Positions 22,384-32,495 are shown, numbered from the stretch's first letter. The stretch is DNA of 64,000 nucleotides from Phytoseiulus persimilis (GCA_037576195.1 CM075102.1:4960001-5024000); one strand, 5' to 3'. Translations and numbers: made by a program. The notes: generated by a model not told the origin, from the letters alone.

Positions 22384-24883
22384 CAGGGTGGTCATCATAA
22401 GTCGGGAACTTTCCTACTCTCTCTTCTTCTGCTCATAACTCGGTGAAAAATGGTCGCATTCTGGAAAATCTCTTTGCGTTCGATAGCTGGGAGGACGGCG
22501 CGTCTTTTTCTCGTCGAATTTCGTGAATCGGTAAAAAATTGAATTTTTCAAATCGGCCTGAAAATTGCAATTTTTTTTTTCAACTTTTCTCAAAAAACTG
22601 ATCGACAAACTTCTAAAGTCAACCGATCGAATTCGAAAGTGCTTAAGTCGAGGCAGGATAGGATGCTGCTCAAACGCCCGGCAACTCCAGATTTCTAGCT
22701 CAGGAACGAAAGATCGTTTCAACCTCGACGTCAGGATCGACCACCTGACAAGATCGCGTACTCTTTGCAGTAAGGCCCGTAGCTCCTCAGGGATGCCGAA
22801 TTCGAAAATTTTTCCGATGGCAAAAAGTTCTTGGATTGGTCCAGACTACCCGACTATGGAGTTGCCGGGTCGATCTGACAACTTTTTTTTTTCCCCGAAA
22901 ATCCCGCCTTCTTGATTTTCGACGTGGAAGCCGGCGCTGCGGCATGCTTCTGGCGAATACCGCTCTCTGATCTCGAACAACGGTTCCCGTCTGCTACAAC
23001 CGGTGTGGCGGCCATCTCGAAAGGAAAAGGTCTCCGAGTCATTGCATTCAAACATCGATTTTATTCGATCCAGCCACCTCCGGCTTCGATTACCTGCTCC
23101 AGTCTTTGTCTGAATCGACCGCAGGCCAATTTGCACTGTTCTCTTGGGATGTTAGCGAAGGCCTCTTTGATCGCTTCAATGAGAGATTCCCTGTTTGTGT
23201 GGCGTCGTTTATTGGACTCTCTTTCGACTGTGCCCCAAACGTAATAATCAAGTGGATTAAGGTCAGGACTGTTCGGGGGCCACATGTTTTTCCTCCAGAA
23301 ATCGATTCCGTTCGCGGGATCCCCGAGCCAGTTTTGAACGAGGTTGCTCGTATGAGCAGGGGCGCCGTCTTGTTGGAAAACGTAAGGTCGGCCATTGGCC
23401 GTCGCATCCATCCATGGTTTCACAACCGTTACGAGGACGTTCAGGTAAACTTCTTTGTTGATCATTTCTCCTCGGTTGAAGAAATGCGGTGGCATCACGT
23501 CTCCCGAACTTGAGACGACTCCAAGCACATGAACATTCGCGGGATACTTGGATCGCTCCACGACGGGAATATCGGAAGGGTCTCTCGCGAGCCAACGATC
23601 GTTCTGATGATTAACTTTTTGTTCGATGGAGAAAATCTTCTCATCGGAGAAGAACCGTAAAAGCGTAGCTCCCTGGTGCTTCACGTCGTTCAGAAGAAGC
23701 CTGGCACGCTCCAGACGCTTGTTGATCTGTTCTGGAGTGAGTTGTTGCCGAATCTTCAGTTCGTACGATTTGCATCGTAAATCTTGGTGGATCAGCTTCA
23801 CCATTGCGCCTTTGCTGACTCCGAAGCGTATCGCCAGAACGTTCAGGGATGTGCCCGGTGCCGCTTCGATCGCAGTTTCCACGGCGTCGATCAGCTCGGG
23901 GGTTCGCACAGCATTGGGACGTTTGCGTCTCCGTCCCTTCAACAGCATGGCCACAAGATCTCCTGACGTCCGCCACTCATCTCTCACTCGATACACCATC
24001 GACTGTGAATAACCAGTCCATGCGATAATTTCCGAAGGCGACTTGTTATTCATCAAGGCGGCGAGAACCGCATGGCGCTGCATTTCTTCGATCAAGTGAT
24101 TCCTGCTCGGTCGTGCTGCGGCCATCTCACAAATCACAGAAGTTCTCAAACGCAGATCTTCACACTGAAGTTCTTGAACACGAGTTCTCACAGCAATGTT
24201 ATCAAACAGGCGTCCGCACGTGGAGACCTTTTCCTTTCGAGATGTCCGCCACACCGGTTGTAGCAGACGGGAACCGTTGTTCGAGATCAGAGAGCGGTAT
24301 TCGCCAGAAGCATGCTGCAGCGCCGGCTTCCACGTCGAAAATCAAGAAGGCGGGATTTTCGGGGGAAAAAAAAGTTGTCAGATCGACCCGGCAACTCTAT
24401 AGTCGGGTAGTCTGGACCAATCTAAGAACTTTTTGCCATCGGAAAAATTTTCGAATTCGGCATCCCTGAGGAGCTACGGGCCTTAATGCAAAGAGTACGC
24501 GATCTTGTCAGGTGGTCGATCCTGACGTCGAGGTTGAAATGATCTTTCGTCCTTCTCACAGATCCTGAGCTAGAAATCTGGAGTTGCCGGGCGTTTGAGC
24601 AGCATCCTATCCTGCCTCGACTTAAGCACTTTCGAATTCGATCGGTTGACTTTAGAAGTTTGTCGATCAGTTTTTTGAGAAAAGTTGAAAAAAAAAAATT
24701 GCAATTTCTAGGCCGATTTGAAAAATTCAATTTTTTACCTATTCACGAAATTCGACGAGAAAAAGACGCGCCGTCCTTCCAGCTATCGAACGCAAAAAGA
24801 TTTTCATGAATCCGACCATTTCACCGAGCTATGAGCAAAAGAAGAGAGGGTAAGAAAGTTCCCGACTTACGATGACCACCCTG
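22384..24883. mobile_element. 2.5-kb DD39D Tc1/mariner-superfamily transposon, probably intact
   Basis: Exactly 2500 bp, with terminal CAGGGTGGTCATC and its complement and TA on each side (22382-22383, 24884-24885). The inverted repeats are about 650 bp (22384 to about 23032; about 24222 to 24883). They include GGCGGGATTTTCGGGG and its complement, and CGAGATCAGAGAGCGGTATTC and its complement. The single gene, 23061-24254 minus, fills the space between the arms, and its first codons lie inside the right arm. Two-base TA duplications are diagnostic of the IS630-Tc1-mariner superfamily. Confidence 0.93.
23061..24254 (-). CDS. Transposase, DD39D
   Basis: A 397-codon uninterrupted frame. A second plausible start is Met44 (MAAARPSRN), just outside the most conserved part of the terminal repeat. 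Residues about 60-160 form two helix-turn-helix-like parts (SEIIAWTGYSQSMVYRVRDEW; NVLAIRFGVSKGAMVKLI). The catalytic core has Asp204 (FFSDEKIFS), Asp296 (YVFQQDGAPAHTS) and a third Asp at 336 (SPDLNPLDYYVW). There are 39 residues between the second and third. An Asp with a 39-residue spacer is unlike Tc1 (DD34E), mariner (DD34D) and maT (DD37D). It cuts and pastes the element at TA. All three acidic residues and the whole length are intact, so activity is plausible, though not shown. Confidence 0.9.
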   Translation of the reverse strand: MWRTSRKEKVSTCGRLFDNIAVRTRVQELQCEDLRLRTSVICEMAAARPSRNHLIEEMQRHAVLAALMNNKSPSEIIAWTGYSQSMVYRVRDEWRTSGDLVAMLLKGRRRKRPNAVRTPELIDAVETAIEAAPGTSLNVLAIRFGVSKGAMVKLIHQDLRCKSYELKIRQQLTPEQINKRLERARLLLNDVKHQGATLLRFFSDEKIFSIEQKVNHQNDRWLARDPSDIPVVERSKYPANVHVLGVVSSSGDVMPPHFFNRGEMINKEVYLNVLVTVVKPWMDATANGRPYVFQQDGAPAHTSNLVQNWLGDPANGIDFWRKNMWPPNSPDLNPLDYYVWGTVERESNKRRHTNRESLIEAIKEAFANIPREQCKLACGRFRQRLEQVIEAGGGWIE

Positions 24884-25232
24884 TATATCTCGAGAACCAC
24901 GGGGGCTACCGCCGATCGACAACTTTTTGGAATGCTCTCACCAAGGGCAATCTTTTTGCGTTGTGGGATTTTTGCGATCGCTTTTATGATTCTGTTACTC
25001 CAAGTGCATTTTCGGCGAGTGGCCACTACGGTAAGTACCTGGAACATAGCCCTAGGACCCCCCAGTTCGCTTCTGACCTTCGTGGAGAACGCACGTTTTT
25101 TCGTGAGCTCTGCTACTGGTTGCCGTATAGCATCGGGGGTTTCGCACAAAGGTTGGCGGTCGCAAGACAACTACACGGAGCTTCGAACGGGCCGTGTAGG
25201 CCGACTTGGAGCGAAGCTACGGTTATTGCTGT

Positions 25233-25320
25233 GAAGCGGGTCGACCTGACCATACTTCTAGGGTCTATGGAGGTGATTCCTAGGTCGACCTGACCATACT
25301 TTTGAGGGTCTATGGAAGTG
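25233..25320. repeat. Variant 45-bp satellite, two monomers
   Basis: Two units of GGTCGACCTGACCATACTT followed by CTAGGGTCTATGGAGGTGATTCCTA. This GTCGACCTG variant differs from the GGGACCAATCTGACC type but keeps the same order and length. Confidence 0.8.
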
Positions 25321-25321
25321 A

Positions 25322-25813
25322 TTGCTGGACGGTTCCAATGACGGCGAGTGGACTCAAAAGGTCAGTAAGCGAGCGCGGCACTTGCCAGAGGTCGCAGCTG
25401 CTGAGGCCGCCAAGAAGAGACAGAATGCCATGACTGCACTGTTGAATACCTTCACGGAGTTCCGACCACCGGCTTCGACAGGACGAGTCCTCTACGCGGA
25501 CTTGGAAACCCTCCTATCCGCCACGGACTACATGAAAAAGGCACTCGACCTCGTTACCAACACGCAAGTTGGAGTTGAGAGGATCGCGCGAACAATCATC
25601 AGCTCGGCTAGAACGATCACGCGCAGAGCCCAGGCCGACGGCCTAGGAGCCACGCCAAGCGCGTCCTCGGAACCCTGCCAAAAGTGCCTAGCCCCCCCGC
25701 CTCCGTGTCTGAAGTGCTCTGTACCCCCTCCCTCATGCCCGAAGTGCTCTGTACCCCCTCCCTCATGCCAGAAGTGCTCTGTAACCTCCCCCCCTCCCCC
25801 CCTGCCCTGCTGA
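25322..25813 (+). CDS. Putative ORF1 of R1-H with a Cys-Pro repeat tail
   Basis: A 163-codon frame: a basic and helical part (residues 1-105, with KKRQNAMTALLNTFTEF and IISSARTITRRAQ) then PPPSC(P/Q)KCSV-type decapeptides, three to four times, in residues about 117-155. The 30-bp DNA repeat CCCCCTCCCTCATGCC(C/A)GAAGTGCTCTGTA is visible at 25708-25783. It lies upstream of, and in the same orientation as, the R1-H endonuclease, which is the place of an ORF1. The CxKC units are not the usual CCHC knuckles. The annotated start may not be an authentic one, because satellite DNA lies directly upstream. Confidence 0.4.
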   Translation: MLDGSNDGEWTQKVSKRARHLPEVAAAEAAKKRQNAMTALLNTFTEFRPPASTGRVLYADLETLLSATDYMKKALDLVTNTQVGVERIARTIISSARTITRRAQADGLGATPSASSEPCQKCLAPPPPCLKCSVPPPSCPKCSVPPPSCQKCSVTSPPPPLPC

Positions 25814-25879
25814 CCAAATCCACTCCACTGGTGGTGTGCGTAAGCGCATTTCTCCCACACCTCACGAAAAAAAAAAAAA

Positions 25880-25945
25880 AGGGAGGTGATTCCCAGGTCG
25901 ACCTGACCATACTTTTGAGGGTCTATGGAGGTGATTCCCTACTGA
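25880..25945. repeat. Variant 45-bp satellite monomer between ORF1 and endonuclease of R1-H
   Basis: One and a half units (GGTGATTCCCAGGTCGACCTGACCATACTTTTGAGGG) preceded by a run of 15 A (25865-25879). The A-run directly before the satellite suggests that a poly(A)-bearing retroelement end, or a template switch, joined the pieces. Confidence 0.75.
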
Positions 25946-25989
25946 GTTCCCATCGCCTACAGATGTGCTCATAGCCTCGGAGACGCCCC

Positions 25990-28133
25990 GGCGTGCTCTC
26001 CCGCAAAGCCTTTGCCAGGATGATCGCGGAGACACATCGCTGCACATCCTCAACCCCTGTCTCCAGGTCTCCCGGACCGGGGGGCCCCTCTTTCTGCTCA
26101 GTCATTCTCAGAGACCTGGTCGTTGTATCGATTCACATCTCCCCGAATTCATCACTTCTGGAGTACAACAATTTCCTCTCCGACCTCGACGCTATCTTCG
26201 TCACACTGCCCACCGTCGACGTGGTGATAGCAGGAGATTTCAATGCCCATCACGCATCCTGGAGCAGCTCGCGCACTTGTCCAAGAGGAGGGATCCTCTT
26301 CGACTGGATGGCTCAGCACGACCTTCTGCTGGTAAATTCCGCGGGTCCGACGTTCTCCAGAGGAGACCTGCAGTCAACCCTCGACCTCACACTTGCTTCC
26401 AGTGGAGCCCTGCAAAAAATTACCGATTGGCGGGATTGGAGGAATCCCTCTCCGATCATTTTCTGATCTCCTTCTCGGTTGACGTCGACTCGTCCCCAGT
26501 CCCCTCTCACGCCCGTACGCGGCCCAATATCTCTCTAGTCCGAGAGTACCTCGACGCTCATGCTCCCTTGCTCGAAACCTTCGACCCGCGGACGGTGTCT
26601 AACCTTCTTGACCTGGCCTGCCAGAATGCTTCCCAGCCTCGCCGCTCAGGAACTGGAAGATCTCCCAAGTACTGGTGGTGTACAACGGTGGCAGAGGCGA
26701 GGAGGGACTCTATAGCGGCCCGCCGGAGATTCACTCGATCACGCTCGAACGGCCTTTCCGACGTAGAGCTGCGGGCCTCCCTGCAGGCAAGCAGGAGGGA
26801 GCTCAAGAGGTCGATCATCACGAGCAAGCTCGCGTGCTGGAGAGCACTCCTCGACGACGTCAATGAGGGAGATCACCCCTTCCGGACGGCATTCAGAATC
26901 GTAACAGGAAAGACAAGGAGAAGAACTCCGAGTATACTGACGGAGCAGGCACACAATGTGGTGGAGGCTCTCTTCCCGAAGACTTCACCTCCCCGCATGC
27001 CGACGTTCGAGCCAGATGAGCTCTTTGCCTTTGAACCGGTCGGTCGCGAGGAGGTCTCGTATGCCGCCGACAGGATCCGTCTCAAGAAGGCCCCCGGATC
27101 CGACGGTGTCCCCTTGGAGGCTGTCAAGGTTCTCCTCTCACGCCATCCCGCGGTTTTCACGGAAATGATGAACAAGATCTTCAGGACAGGTGTCTGGCCG
27201 CTGAGTTGGAAGGAGGCACGGCTTGTTCTAGTCCCCAAACACGGGGGCACGGGCCCCTCGGCATTCCGACCCATAAGCTGCCTGAGCACAATCTCAAAGG
27301 CAGCAGAGCATCTGGTCAACCGCAGATTGGCAATCGAACTCAAGAGCAGAGAAACTCTGTCACCGAATCAGTTCGGCTTCCGGACAGGACGAACGACCTT
27401 GATGGCCGTGAGGAAAGTCCTCGAGACGGCGAACGCGCGAAGAGAAGTTGATCCCCGGCGCCGCCCACATTGCCTACTCATCCTCTTGGATGTGAGGAAC
27501 GCTTTTAACACCATCAGTTGGGACGCAGTCAATGACGCTCCCCAGGAGGCTGGGATTTCTCCATACCTCAGACGAGTTCTGAGTTCGTACCTACGGGATC
27601 GCAGTAACATCTTCGAGGGACGGACGTCGCGAGTCTACGCGGGCGTGCCGCAGGGCTCGATCTTGGGGCCGATACTGTGGAACATAGCGTACGACGGCGT
27701 TCTCAGAATTCGGCTTCCTCCAAACTCCGCCACCTTGGCCTACGCCGACGATCTGGCCCTGCTGATCACCGAGCCGGATACCAACCTCTTGCAGATGTAT
27801 GCGAATGAGAGTCTCGCTTCCATCTCATCTTGGATGTCGGATAAGGGCCTGCGCATGGCGCCACAGAAATCGCTGGCCATCTTTCTCAACGGACGCAAGC
27901 CCCCGCCTTCCTCAATCGATATCAGACTCGACGGGGAACAAATTGCGGTGACCAGCACGGCCAAGTACCTGGGCGTCATTCTGGATACCGGGCTGACAGG
28001 GAAAGCCCACTTGGCATACGCGATGGCGAAGACGACCAAGGCAACACAGGCACTCTCAAGACTCTTTCCCAGAGTCAGTGGAGCAAACGACTTCAGGAGA
28101 CGAGTACTGGCCTCAGCTGCCGACAGCGTCAAG
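25990..28133 (+). pseudogene. R1-clade-like ORF2 of R1-H: endonuclease and reverse transcriptase
   Basis: The endonuclease frame (25990-26466) shows VVVSIHISPNSS, the catalytic VIAGDFNAHHASW, PRGGILFDWM and STLDLTL. Near 26430-26440 the frame changes. From there to 28133 it is open for about 1700 bp: ESLSDHFLIS, LKKAPGSDGVPLEAV, WPLSWKEARLVLVPK, NQFGFRTGRTTL, AGVPQGSILGP and the catalytic AYADDLALL. The 3' part (thumb end, zinc finger, UTR) is missing, replaced at about 28133 by piggyBac sequence. It is a different lineage from R1-A/B/C. The long open frame means the copy is fairly young; the single frame change and the truncation make it inactive. Confidence 0.87.
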
Positions 28134-28317
28134 TGCCCACTCAGAGGCAGAGGCTTCCTGTTCTTGCGCAGGGTTCCCGATGGATGTGTACGCCTTCTCG
28201 AGTTTAGCCTCGAGCTTTACCGACGTGAAGTAATCATCGGCTGTCAATGGTCGCTCCTCATCGAGATAAGGGTCAGAGAGCTCTATTTCGACGTCTGACG
28301 TGATATTCGCGGTGATG
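28134..28317 (-). pseudogene. piggyBac-like transposase, C-terminal piece
   Basis: The minus-strand frame reads SDVEIELSDPYLDEE and PLTADDYFTSVKLEAKL, which corresponds to the PYLGKGH...DN(Y/F)YTSP region of piggyBac transposases, with the conserved acidic residue and YTS block. It is the continuation of the piece at 33244-34182. When the element 28318-33243 and one 5-bp target copy are ignored, the frame runs straight from one piece into the other. Confidence 0.75.
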
Positions 28318-28796
28318 CACAGTGGGCGATTCGCGCTCGAAATTATTTTCCGCGATTTTCGCTGAAACTGATGTTGTTCATATTTATCGTTACACAGATC
28401 CTTGAGTCGTTAGACGTCGAGGCGGTAGCTTCGGATAGACAGGATCGAGGTCTACAAGAAAAGATTTCCCACACTTCATTCGCAGACGATCACTTTTGGG
28501 ACTAGCTAGTTTGAAGGGCTATAACAAAGCGGATTTTCATCCGCGGATACCCGGTCCCATTGCAATTGTTCCCGACTGCCCACACTTGGGAGAGTGTAAC
28601 TGACCAGTTTCCAGCTAGCCCATTGCACCTCGAGACACAATTTAGACGAAAATTTGGAAGAAAAGGGGTGTTTTTGCCCCCTTCTGACAGCTTTTTGATC
28701 TTCACTTCTGACGCTTGTTCCCGGCTCCACGGGCAGCGAGCTCCATCAGAATGACTGTTATCGCCATAATACCCCATAGATTCTCAGAAAAAAAGC
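28318..28796 (+). repeat. Left terminal inverted repeat of the Transib-like element
   Basis: Reverse-complementary to about 32780-33243. Shared blocks include GGCGGTAGCTTCGGATAGAC, CTTTTTGATCTTCACTTCTG and TATGGGGTATTATGGCGAT in the opposite strand. The divergence between arms shows that the insertion is old. Confidence 0.9.
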
Positions 28797-29085
28797 CCTC
28801 CGACCCAATCCGATCACCGGAAGTGTGTGTTTAAACTGATTCGCCTCGATTCATCATCATCGCCATCTTCATCATTGAAGTCGACGGAGCGCAGTTCGCC
28901 TCGAGTCCCACCCTTAGCCACTAGTGGCTTTGGCGTTTCTGGATGCTTGAAATGCAAGGGGACATGTGTGGAGGGTAGGAACCGATGAATTCGTTGTCAA
29001 AGGAAAATCTCTCAAGTTGCGTTCCAACATGATCCTCTCCATGATTGACGGCTAAATTCCGCAAACGCTGAACGACACTTCGGAA

Positions 29086-29965
29086 ATGCAAACTTGCTCC
29101 ATTTCCATAGCTCAACCCCGCGTAATGAACCAGCTGGAGATAATTCTCCATCGAGTGCCACACGCGGATCATGTGACGATGTCATCTTTACACGCAAGGA
29201 TAAAATTCATGGAGGCTATTCTGAAAATCGCGTATAATGGAAAGCTCGAGAGGTGGCAAGTCAAGGGTGGTCAAGCGAAAAGGACGAAGATGATTGAGAA
29301 GGAAAGGATGCAGGAGAAGCTCAAAGACGAGCTGGGCTTAAAGGTAGATTTTGAAAAGCAAGGTCTGGGGACCACGAATGATGGCAACACCTCTCGACGT
29401 TTCTTCGCAGCTCTCTCGCGAGTTGCAACGATCATTAGAGTTGACAAGGAGCTGATCCGCAGATTCAAAACCATTCTGAACGCGATCAATTGGTCTGAGC
29501 TACTCGACGCCGAGAAATTCAAGTTTTTTTGCGTCGAGACCGCGAAAATCTATGTCGGTTCGTATCCGTGGTACCCTATGACGAACACAGTCCATAAGAT
29601 ACTAATCCACGGCCCCCAATCCTGAGCGAAGCATCATTGCCGATTGGCAGGCTGAGCGAGGAAGCCCAAGAGGTTCACAATGAAGCTCATCGGGAGGCAA
29701 GACTCTATCATCCACGAGAAATAAGTCGACAAGCAACCAACAAAGATATCATGCACACCATGCTGGCGTCATCTGATCCCCTCATCTTCAGTGACAGGAG
29801 CCTGCGAGTGCGAGATGACGATGCATATGATGAGGACGGTTTGGAGCACTTAGAAAGAGCCGAGGAGTATGATGACTCCGACTCAGAAGAAAGACAATTG
29901 ATCGCCTTCTTCCACCTCTGTTTTTCGCTCTTGGATTTGAATTCATCGGTTCCTACCCTATACAC
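29086..29965 (+). pseudogene. Transib-like transposase, C-terminal (RAG1-core-related) part
   Basis: The first frame (to the stop at 29625) has GLGTTNDGNTSRRFFAALS, RFKTILNAINW, KFFCVETAKIYVGSYPWYPM and NTVHKILIHG. After a frame change the second (from about 29629) has LPIGRLSEEAQEVHNEAH, SRQATNKDIMH and LASSDPLI. These blocks, in this order, are those I know from Transib transposases. The SEEAQEARNK-type block is the region of the third catalytic residue (Glu) and aligns with the ESxNKxFRxFR region of RAG1. Here the Glu residues are kept but NK has become NE. The first two catalytic Asp residues lie upstream and are absent, so the gene is dead. The assignment rests on remembered motifs and should be tested by a profile search. 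Confidence 0.72.
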
Positions 29966-30055
29966 ATGTTCCCTTGCATTTCAGGCGTCCAGAAACGCCA
30001 AAGCCACTAGTGGCTATGGGTGGGTTTCAAGGCGAATCGCTCTTCGTCGACTTCA

Positions 30056-30075
30056 ATGATGATGATGATGATGAA
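30056..30075. repeat. (ATG)n microsatellite
   Basis: A perfect run of six ATG/GAT units in the right arm of the inner inverted repeat. The left arm has the interrupted counterpart TCATCATCATCGCCATCTTCATC. Confidence 0.85.
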
Positions 30076-30329
30076 TCGAGGCGAATTAGTTTGAGCACAC
30101 ACTTCAAGTGACCGGATCGGGTCGGGAGGTTTTTCTTAGCGCAGAAATGCGCTTTCCTTCGGGCGTGTTTACTGGGGTGTAACTGGGAGTGGAACGAAAA
30201 AATGGGAACGAAAAAATCGCAGCGGGAGGCCTTTAAGATTTTTCCCGGAGCGAGGGAAATTTGAATTCAAGTTGAATTTCATGTGGTGAATCTTAGTGTC
30301 TTGTCATAGGTCAATGACAATGAAGTGAT

Positions 30330-30590
30330 GGTAGGTGAAGTAATGTTCAGATCGGTCCCGGAATCACCCCTCCAGACTTGGAAAGTAATGGTCAGATCGG
30401 TCCCGGAATCACCCCTTCAGACTTGGGAAGTAATGGTCGGATTGGTCCCGGAATCGCCTCTTAGACCTGGGAAAGAAATGGTGAGATCGGTCCCGGAATC
30501 ACCCCTCCAGCCTCGAAATGTGAAGGTCAGATTGGTTCCGGAATCACCTCTCCAGACTTGGAAAGTAATGGTCAGATTGGTCCCGGATAG
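30330..30590. repeat. 45-bp satellite array, five to six monomers
   Basis: Units of GGTCCCGGAATCACCCCTCCAGACTTGGAAAGTAATGGTCAGAT. In the plus frame they read as a 15-residue repeat (VRSVPESPLQTWKVM). This is the opposite orientation to 14277-19245. Confidence 0.92.
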
Positions 30591-30729
30591 ACATCATTTT
30601 CCGTAGTACGGAGTACGTCAAATGTATTTACGTACCACTCCGTTACGGAAATTCATTTTTCGTACCCCAGACCCCAGGATCCTAACTACTTATGATCGGC
30701 TTCGTCTGTAAGTTTGTCCTCGTTCCTCC

Positions 30730-31060
30730 TGGAATACATGGGGGTGATTCCGGCACCAATCTGACCTTCACTTTTCGATTCTGGGGCTAATCCGACAATA
30801 TTCTTTCGAGTCTGGAGGGGTGATTCCGGGACCAATCTGAGCATACTTTTCTGAGTCTGGTGGGTTGATTCCAGGACGCATATGACAACATTTTGCTGAG
30901 TCTGGAGGAGTGATTCCGGCACCAGCCTGAGCATATTTTTCCGAGTCTGGAGGCGTGATCCCGGGACCAATCTGAGCATACTTTTCTGAGTCTGGTGGGT
31001 TGATTCCAGGTCCAATCTGACAATATTTTGCCGAGTCTGGAGAGCCGAAAGCTGGATCAG
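30730..31060. repeat. 45-bp satellite array, inverted block
   Basis: About seven monomers (GATTCCGGGACCAATCTGAGCATACTTTTCTGAGTCTGGAGG) in the orientation opposite to the outer arrays. It is preceded by CTTCGTCTGTAAGTTTGTCCTCG, a leader also found beside the monomer at 44260-44330. Confidence 0.92.
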
Positions 31061-31691
31061 AGAGCGGTCGATACCTGATTCTCGCTCCGTTCGGTATTGT
31101 GACTATACCTCTGTTCTCTGACAATACTGTAACGAAGGTTACCGCTGTCTGCCAAAGCTCGCACTAGGTGACTTCTTAAGATCTGGGTGACGAAGGAGCT
31201 ACGACTCACGGAGTAAGAAGACGAACTTACTCGGACACAACTGGGAGCGGGGGCTGGATGCTTAGTCCACCTTGGACGCTAGGGCAGCGGAAGGAAGGGA
31301 CGTTTGAGGACGGTCACAACTTGTCGGCGAGCAAATCTACTCTTCTACTCTCAAGCTTTTTTCATTCGTTTCCCTCTTGCAGGCTCTTCCTCTTCTAGCC
31401 GGTCGCGTACTTGCTTTACATTGGTCCCGGATGCCTTCGCTCTTTCACTATTGATCTGTACCCGCGCCTGCGCCCTCGGTTGCAATGCCGGTTTCACCGC
31501 CAGCGCATAATACACATGTGGCCACTGTGATCGTTATATTATCCGACTACCAGCTCACGAGACACTCTTCTCTGATTCTATCTTCTCATTCGGTTGATTA
31601 GTACATGCTGTTATGGTCAGATGGACAGGTCGATTCTGGACTCACCGATCCAGACTCCGAAGAGTATGTTCAGATTGGTCCCGGAATATAA

Positions 31692-31805
31692 CCGAATTCA
31701 TTTGAGGTACTATTGCCGTACATTTGAATTCATATAAGAGAATTCATTTGACGTACTATTGCCGTACATTTGAATTCATATAAGAGAATTCATTTGACGT
31801 ACTAC
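31692..31805. repeat. 46-bp tandem repeat beside the right end
   Basis: The unit AATTCATTTGACGTACTATTGCC...ATATAAGAG occurs two and a third times, with a single change in the first unit (GAGGTAC for GACGTAC). Each unit contains GTAC words also present in the terminal repeat of the element, so these may be subterminal binding sites. Confidence 0.85.
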
Positions 31806-31825
31806 GTAAAATGATGTCTAGTCCC

Positions 31826-31975
31826 GGAATCACCTCTCCAGACTTGGGGAGTAATGGTCAGATCGGTCCCGGGATCACCCTCCAGGCCTCGGAAAGTAAT
31901 GGTCAGATCGGTCCCGGAATCACCCCTCCAGACTTGGAAAGTGAAGGTCAGATTGGTCCCGGTATCGCTCCAAGA
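31826..31975. repeat. 45-bp satellite, three monomers
   Basis: Continuation, beyond the 30590-31818 element, of the array at 30330. Units start GGTCCCGGAATCACC and end AATGGTCAGAT. Confidence 0.9.
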
Positions 31976-32105
31976 AATCGATGGTTGGTGATTGACCCCC
32001 TGGGGCACGGCAGTCCATATACTTCAACGAAGTCGCTCAGGGGGTCAACGAGTGACCCCGTGATAGACAGGTGGAGTTTCTATTCAAGAACGCAGAGGAG
32101 CACCT

Positions 32106-32495
32106 ACGCAAGCAACTCCCACAATTACACCAGACCTCATTGATGAAGATCCTGGTGACATTCATGCCTGTAAAATTCTCCTACGTAACCAACTAACCGT
32201 CCTTGCGACTGTATATATGAATCCGGGAAAATCGTTCGAACTCATTGAAGAGTTCCTACTGAAATATGACCATGATCTGTCCCCTGGTATACAAAACAAG
32301 GAAACTTCACCGTTTCTATGCGGTGATTTCAATTGGAACCTGAAAGACCCCCTCAAAAAGGAAAACAATATCGAATTTCTGCGAAATCAATTTGAAAATC
32401 TTGAACTATTATAATAACCGATCCTGAGATATTGACAACACGTGGCCGAACATGCATCGATATCATATTCTCGGGAGGCACTCCGGAGCACTGAA
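32106..32495 (+). pseudogene. LINE endonuclease fragment
   Basis: The frame reads LTVLATVYMNPGKSF-like (TAT for GTN), then ETSPFLCGDFNWNLKDP, the catalytic GDFN block, and FLRNQFENLELL. After two stops (near 32412) come ITDPEILTTRGRTCIDIIFS-like residues, the conserved T(C/S)IDxIF block. No reverse transcriptase follows, so it is a fragment. It resembles neither the R1 nor the LINE-F endonucleases closely. Confidence 0.6.

Larger units (their letters stand above)
28797..30134. repeat. Inner inverted repeat flanking the Transib-like ORF
   Basis: About 28797-29005 is the reverse complement of about 29925-30134, for example GGGACATGTGTGGAGGGTAGG against CCTACCCTATACACATGTTCC, and GCCACTAGTGGCTTTGGCG with its complement. 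The right arm contains the end of the transposase frame, so the left arm is an inverted copy of that 3' end. It sits where the N-terminal catalytic part of the gene should be. Confidence 0.8.
30590..31818. mobile_element. Non-autonomous inverted-repeat element inserted in satellite
   Basis: The left end AGACATCATTTTCCGTAGTACG matches the complement of the right end (CGTACTACGTAAAATGATGTCT, 31797-31818), extending to TCAAATG with a 7-bp gap (about 30 bp in all). Satellite monomers in the same orientation stand on both outer sides, so the element split an array. Inside are an inverted satellite block (30730-31060) and 46-bp tandem repeats by the right end. No transposase. Confidence 0.65.

Noticed and set aside
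25965-26430. N-terminal 150 residues of the 777-codon plus-strand ORF
   Set aside because: They are an out-of-frame reading of the R1-H endonuclease, whose true frame runs from 25990 to 26466. Only the part after about 26430 is genuine.
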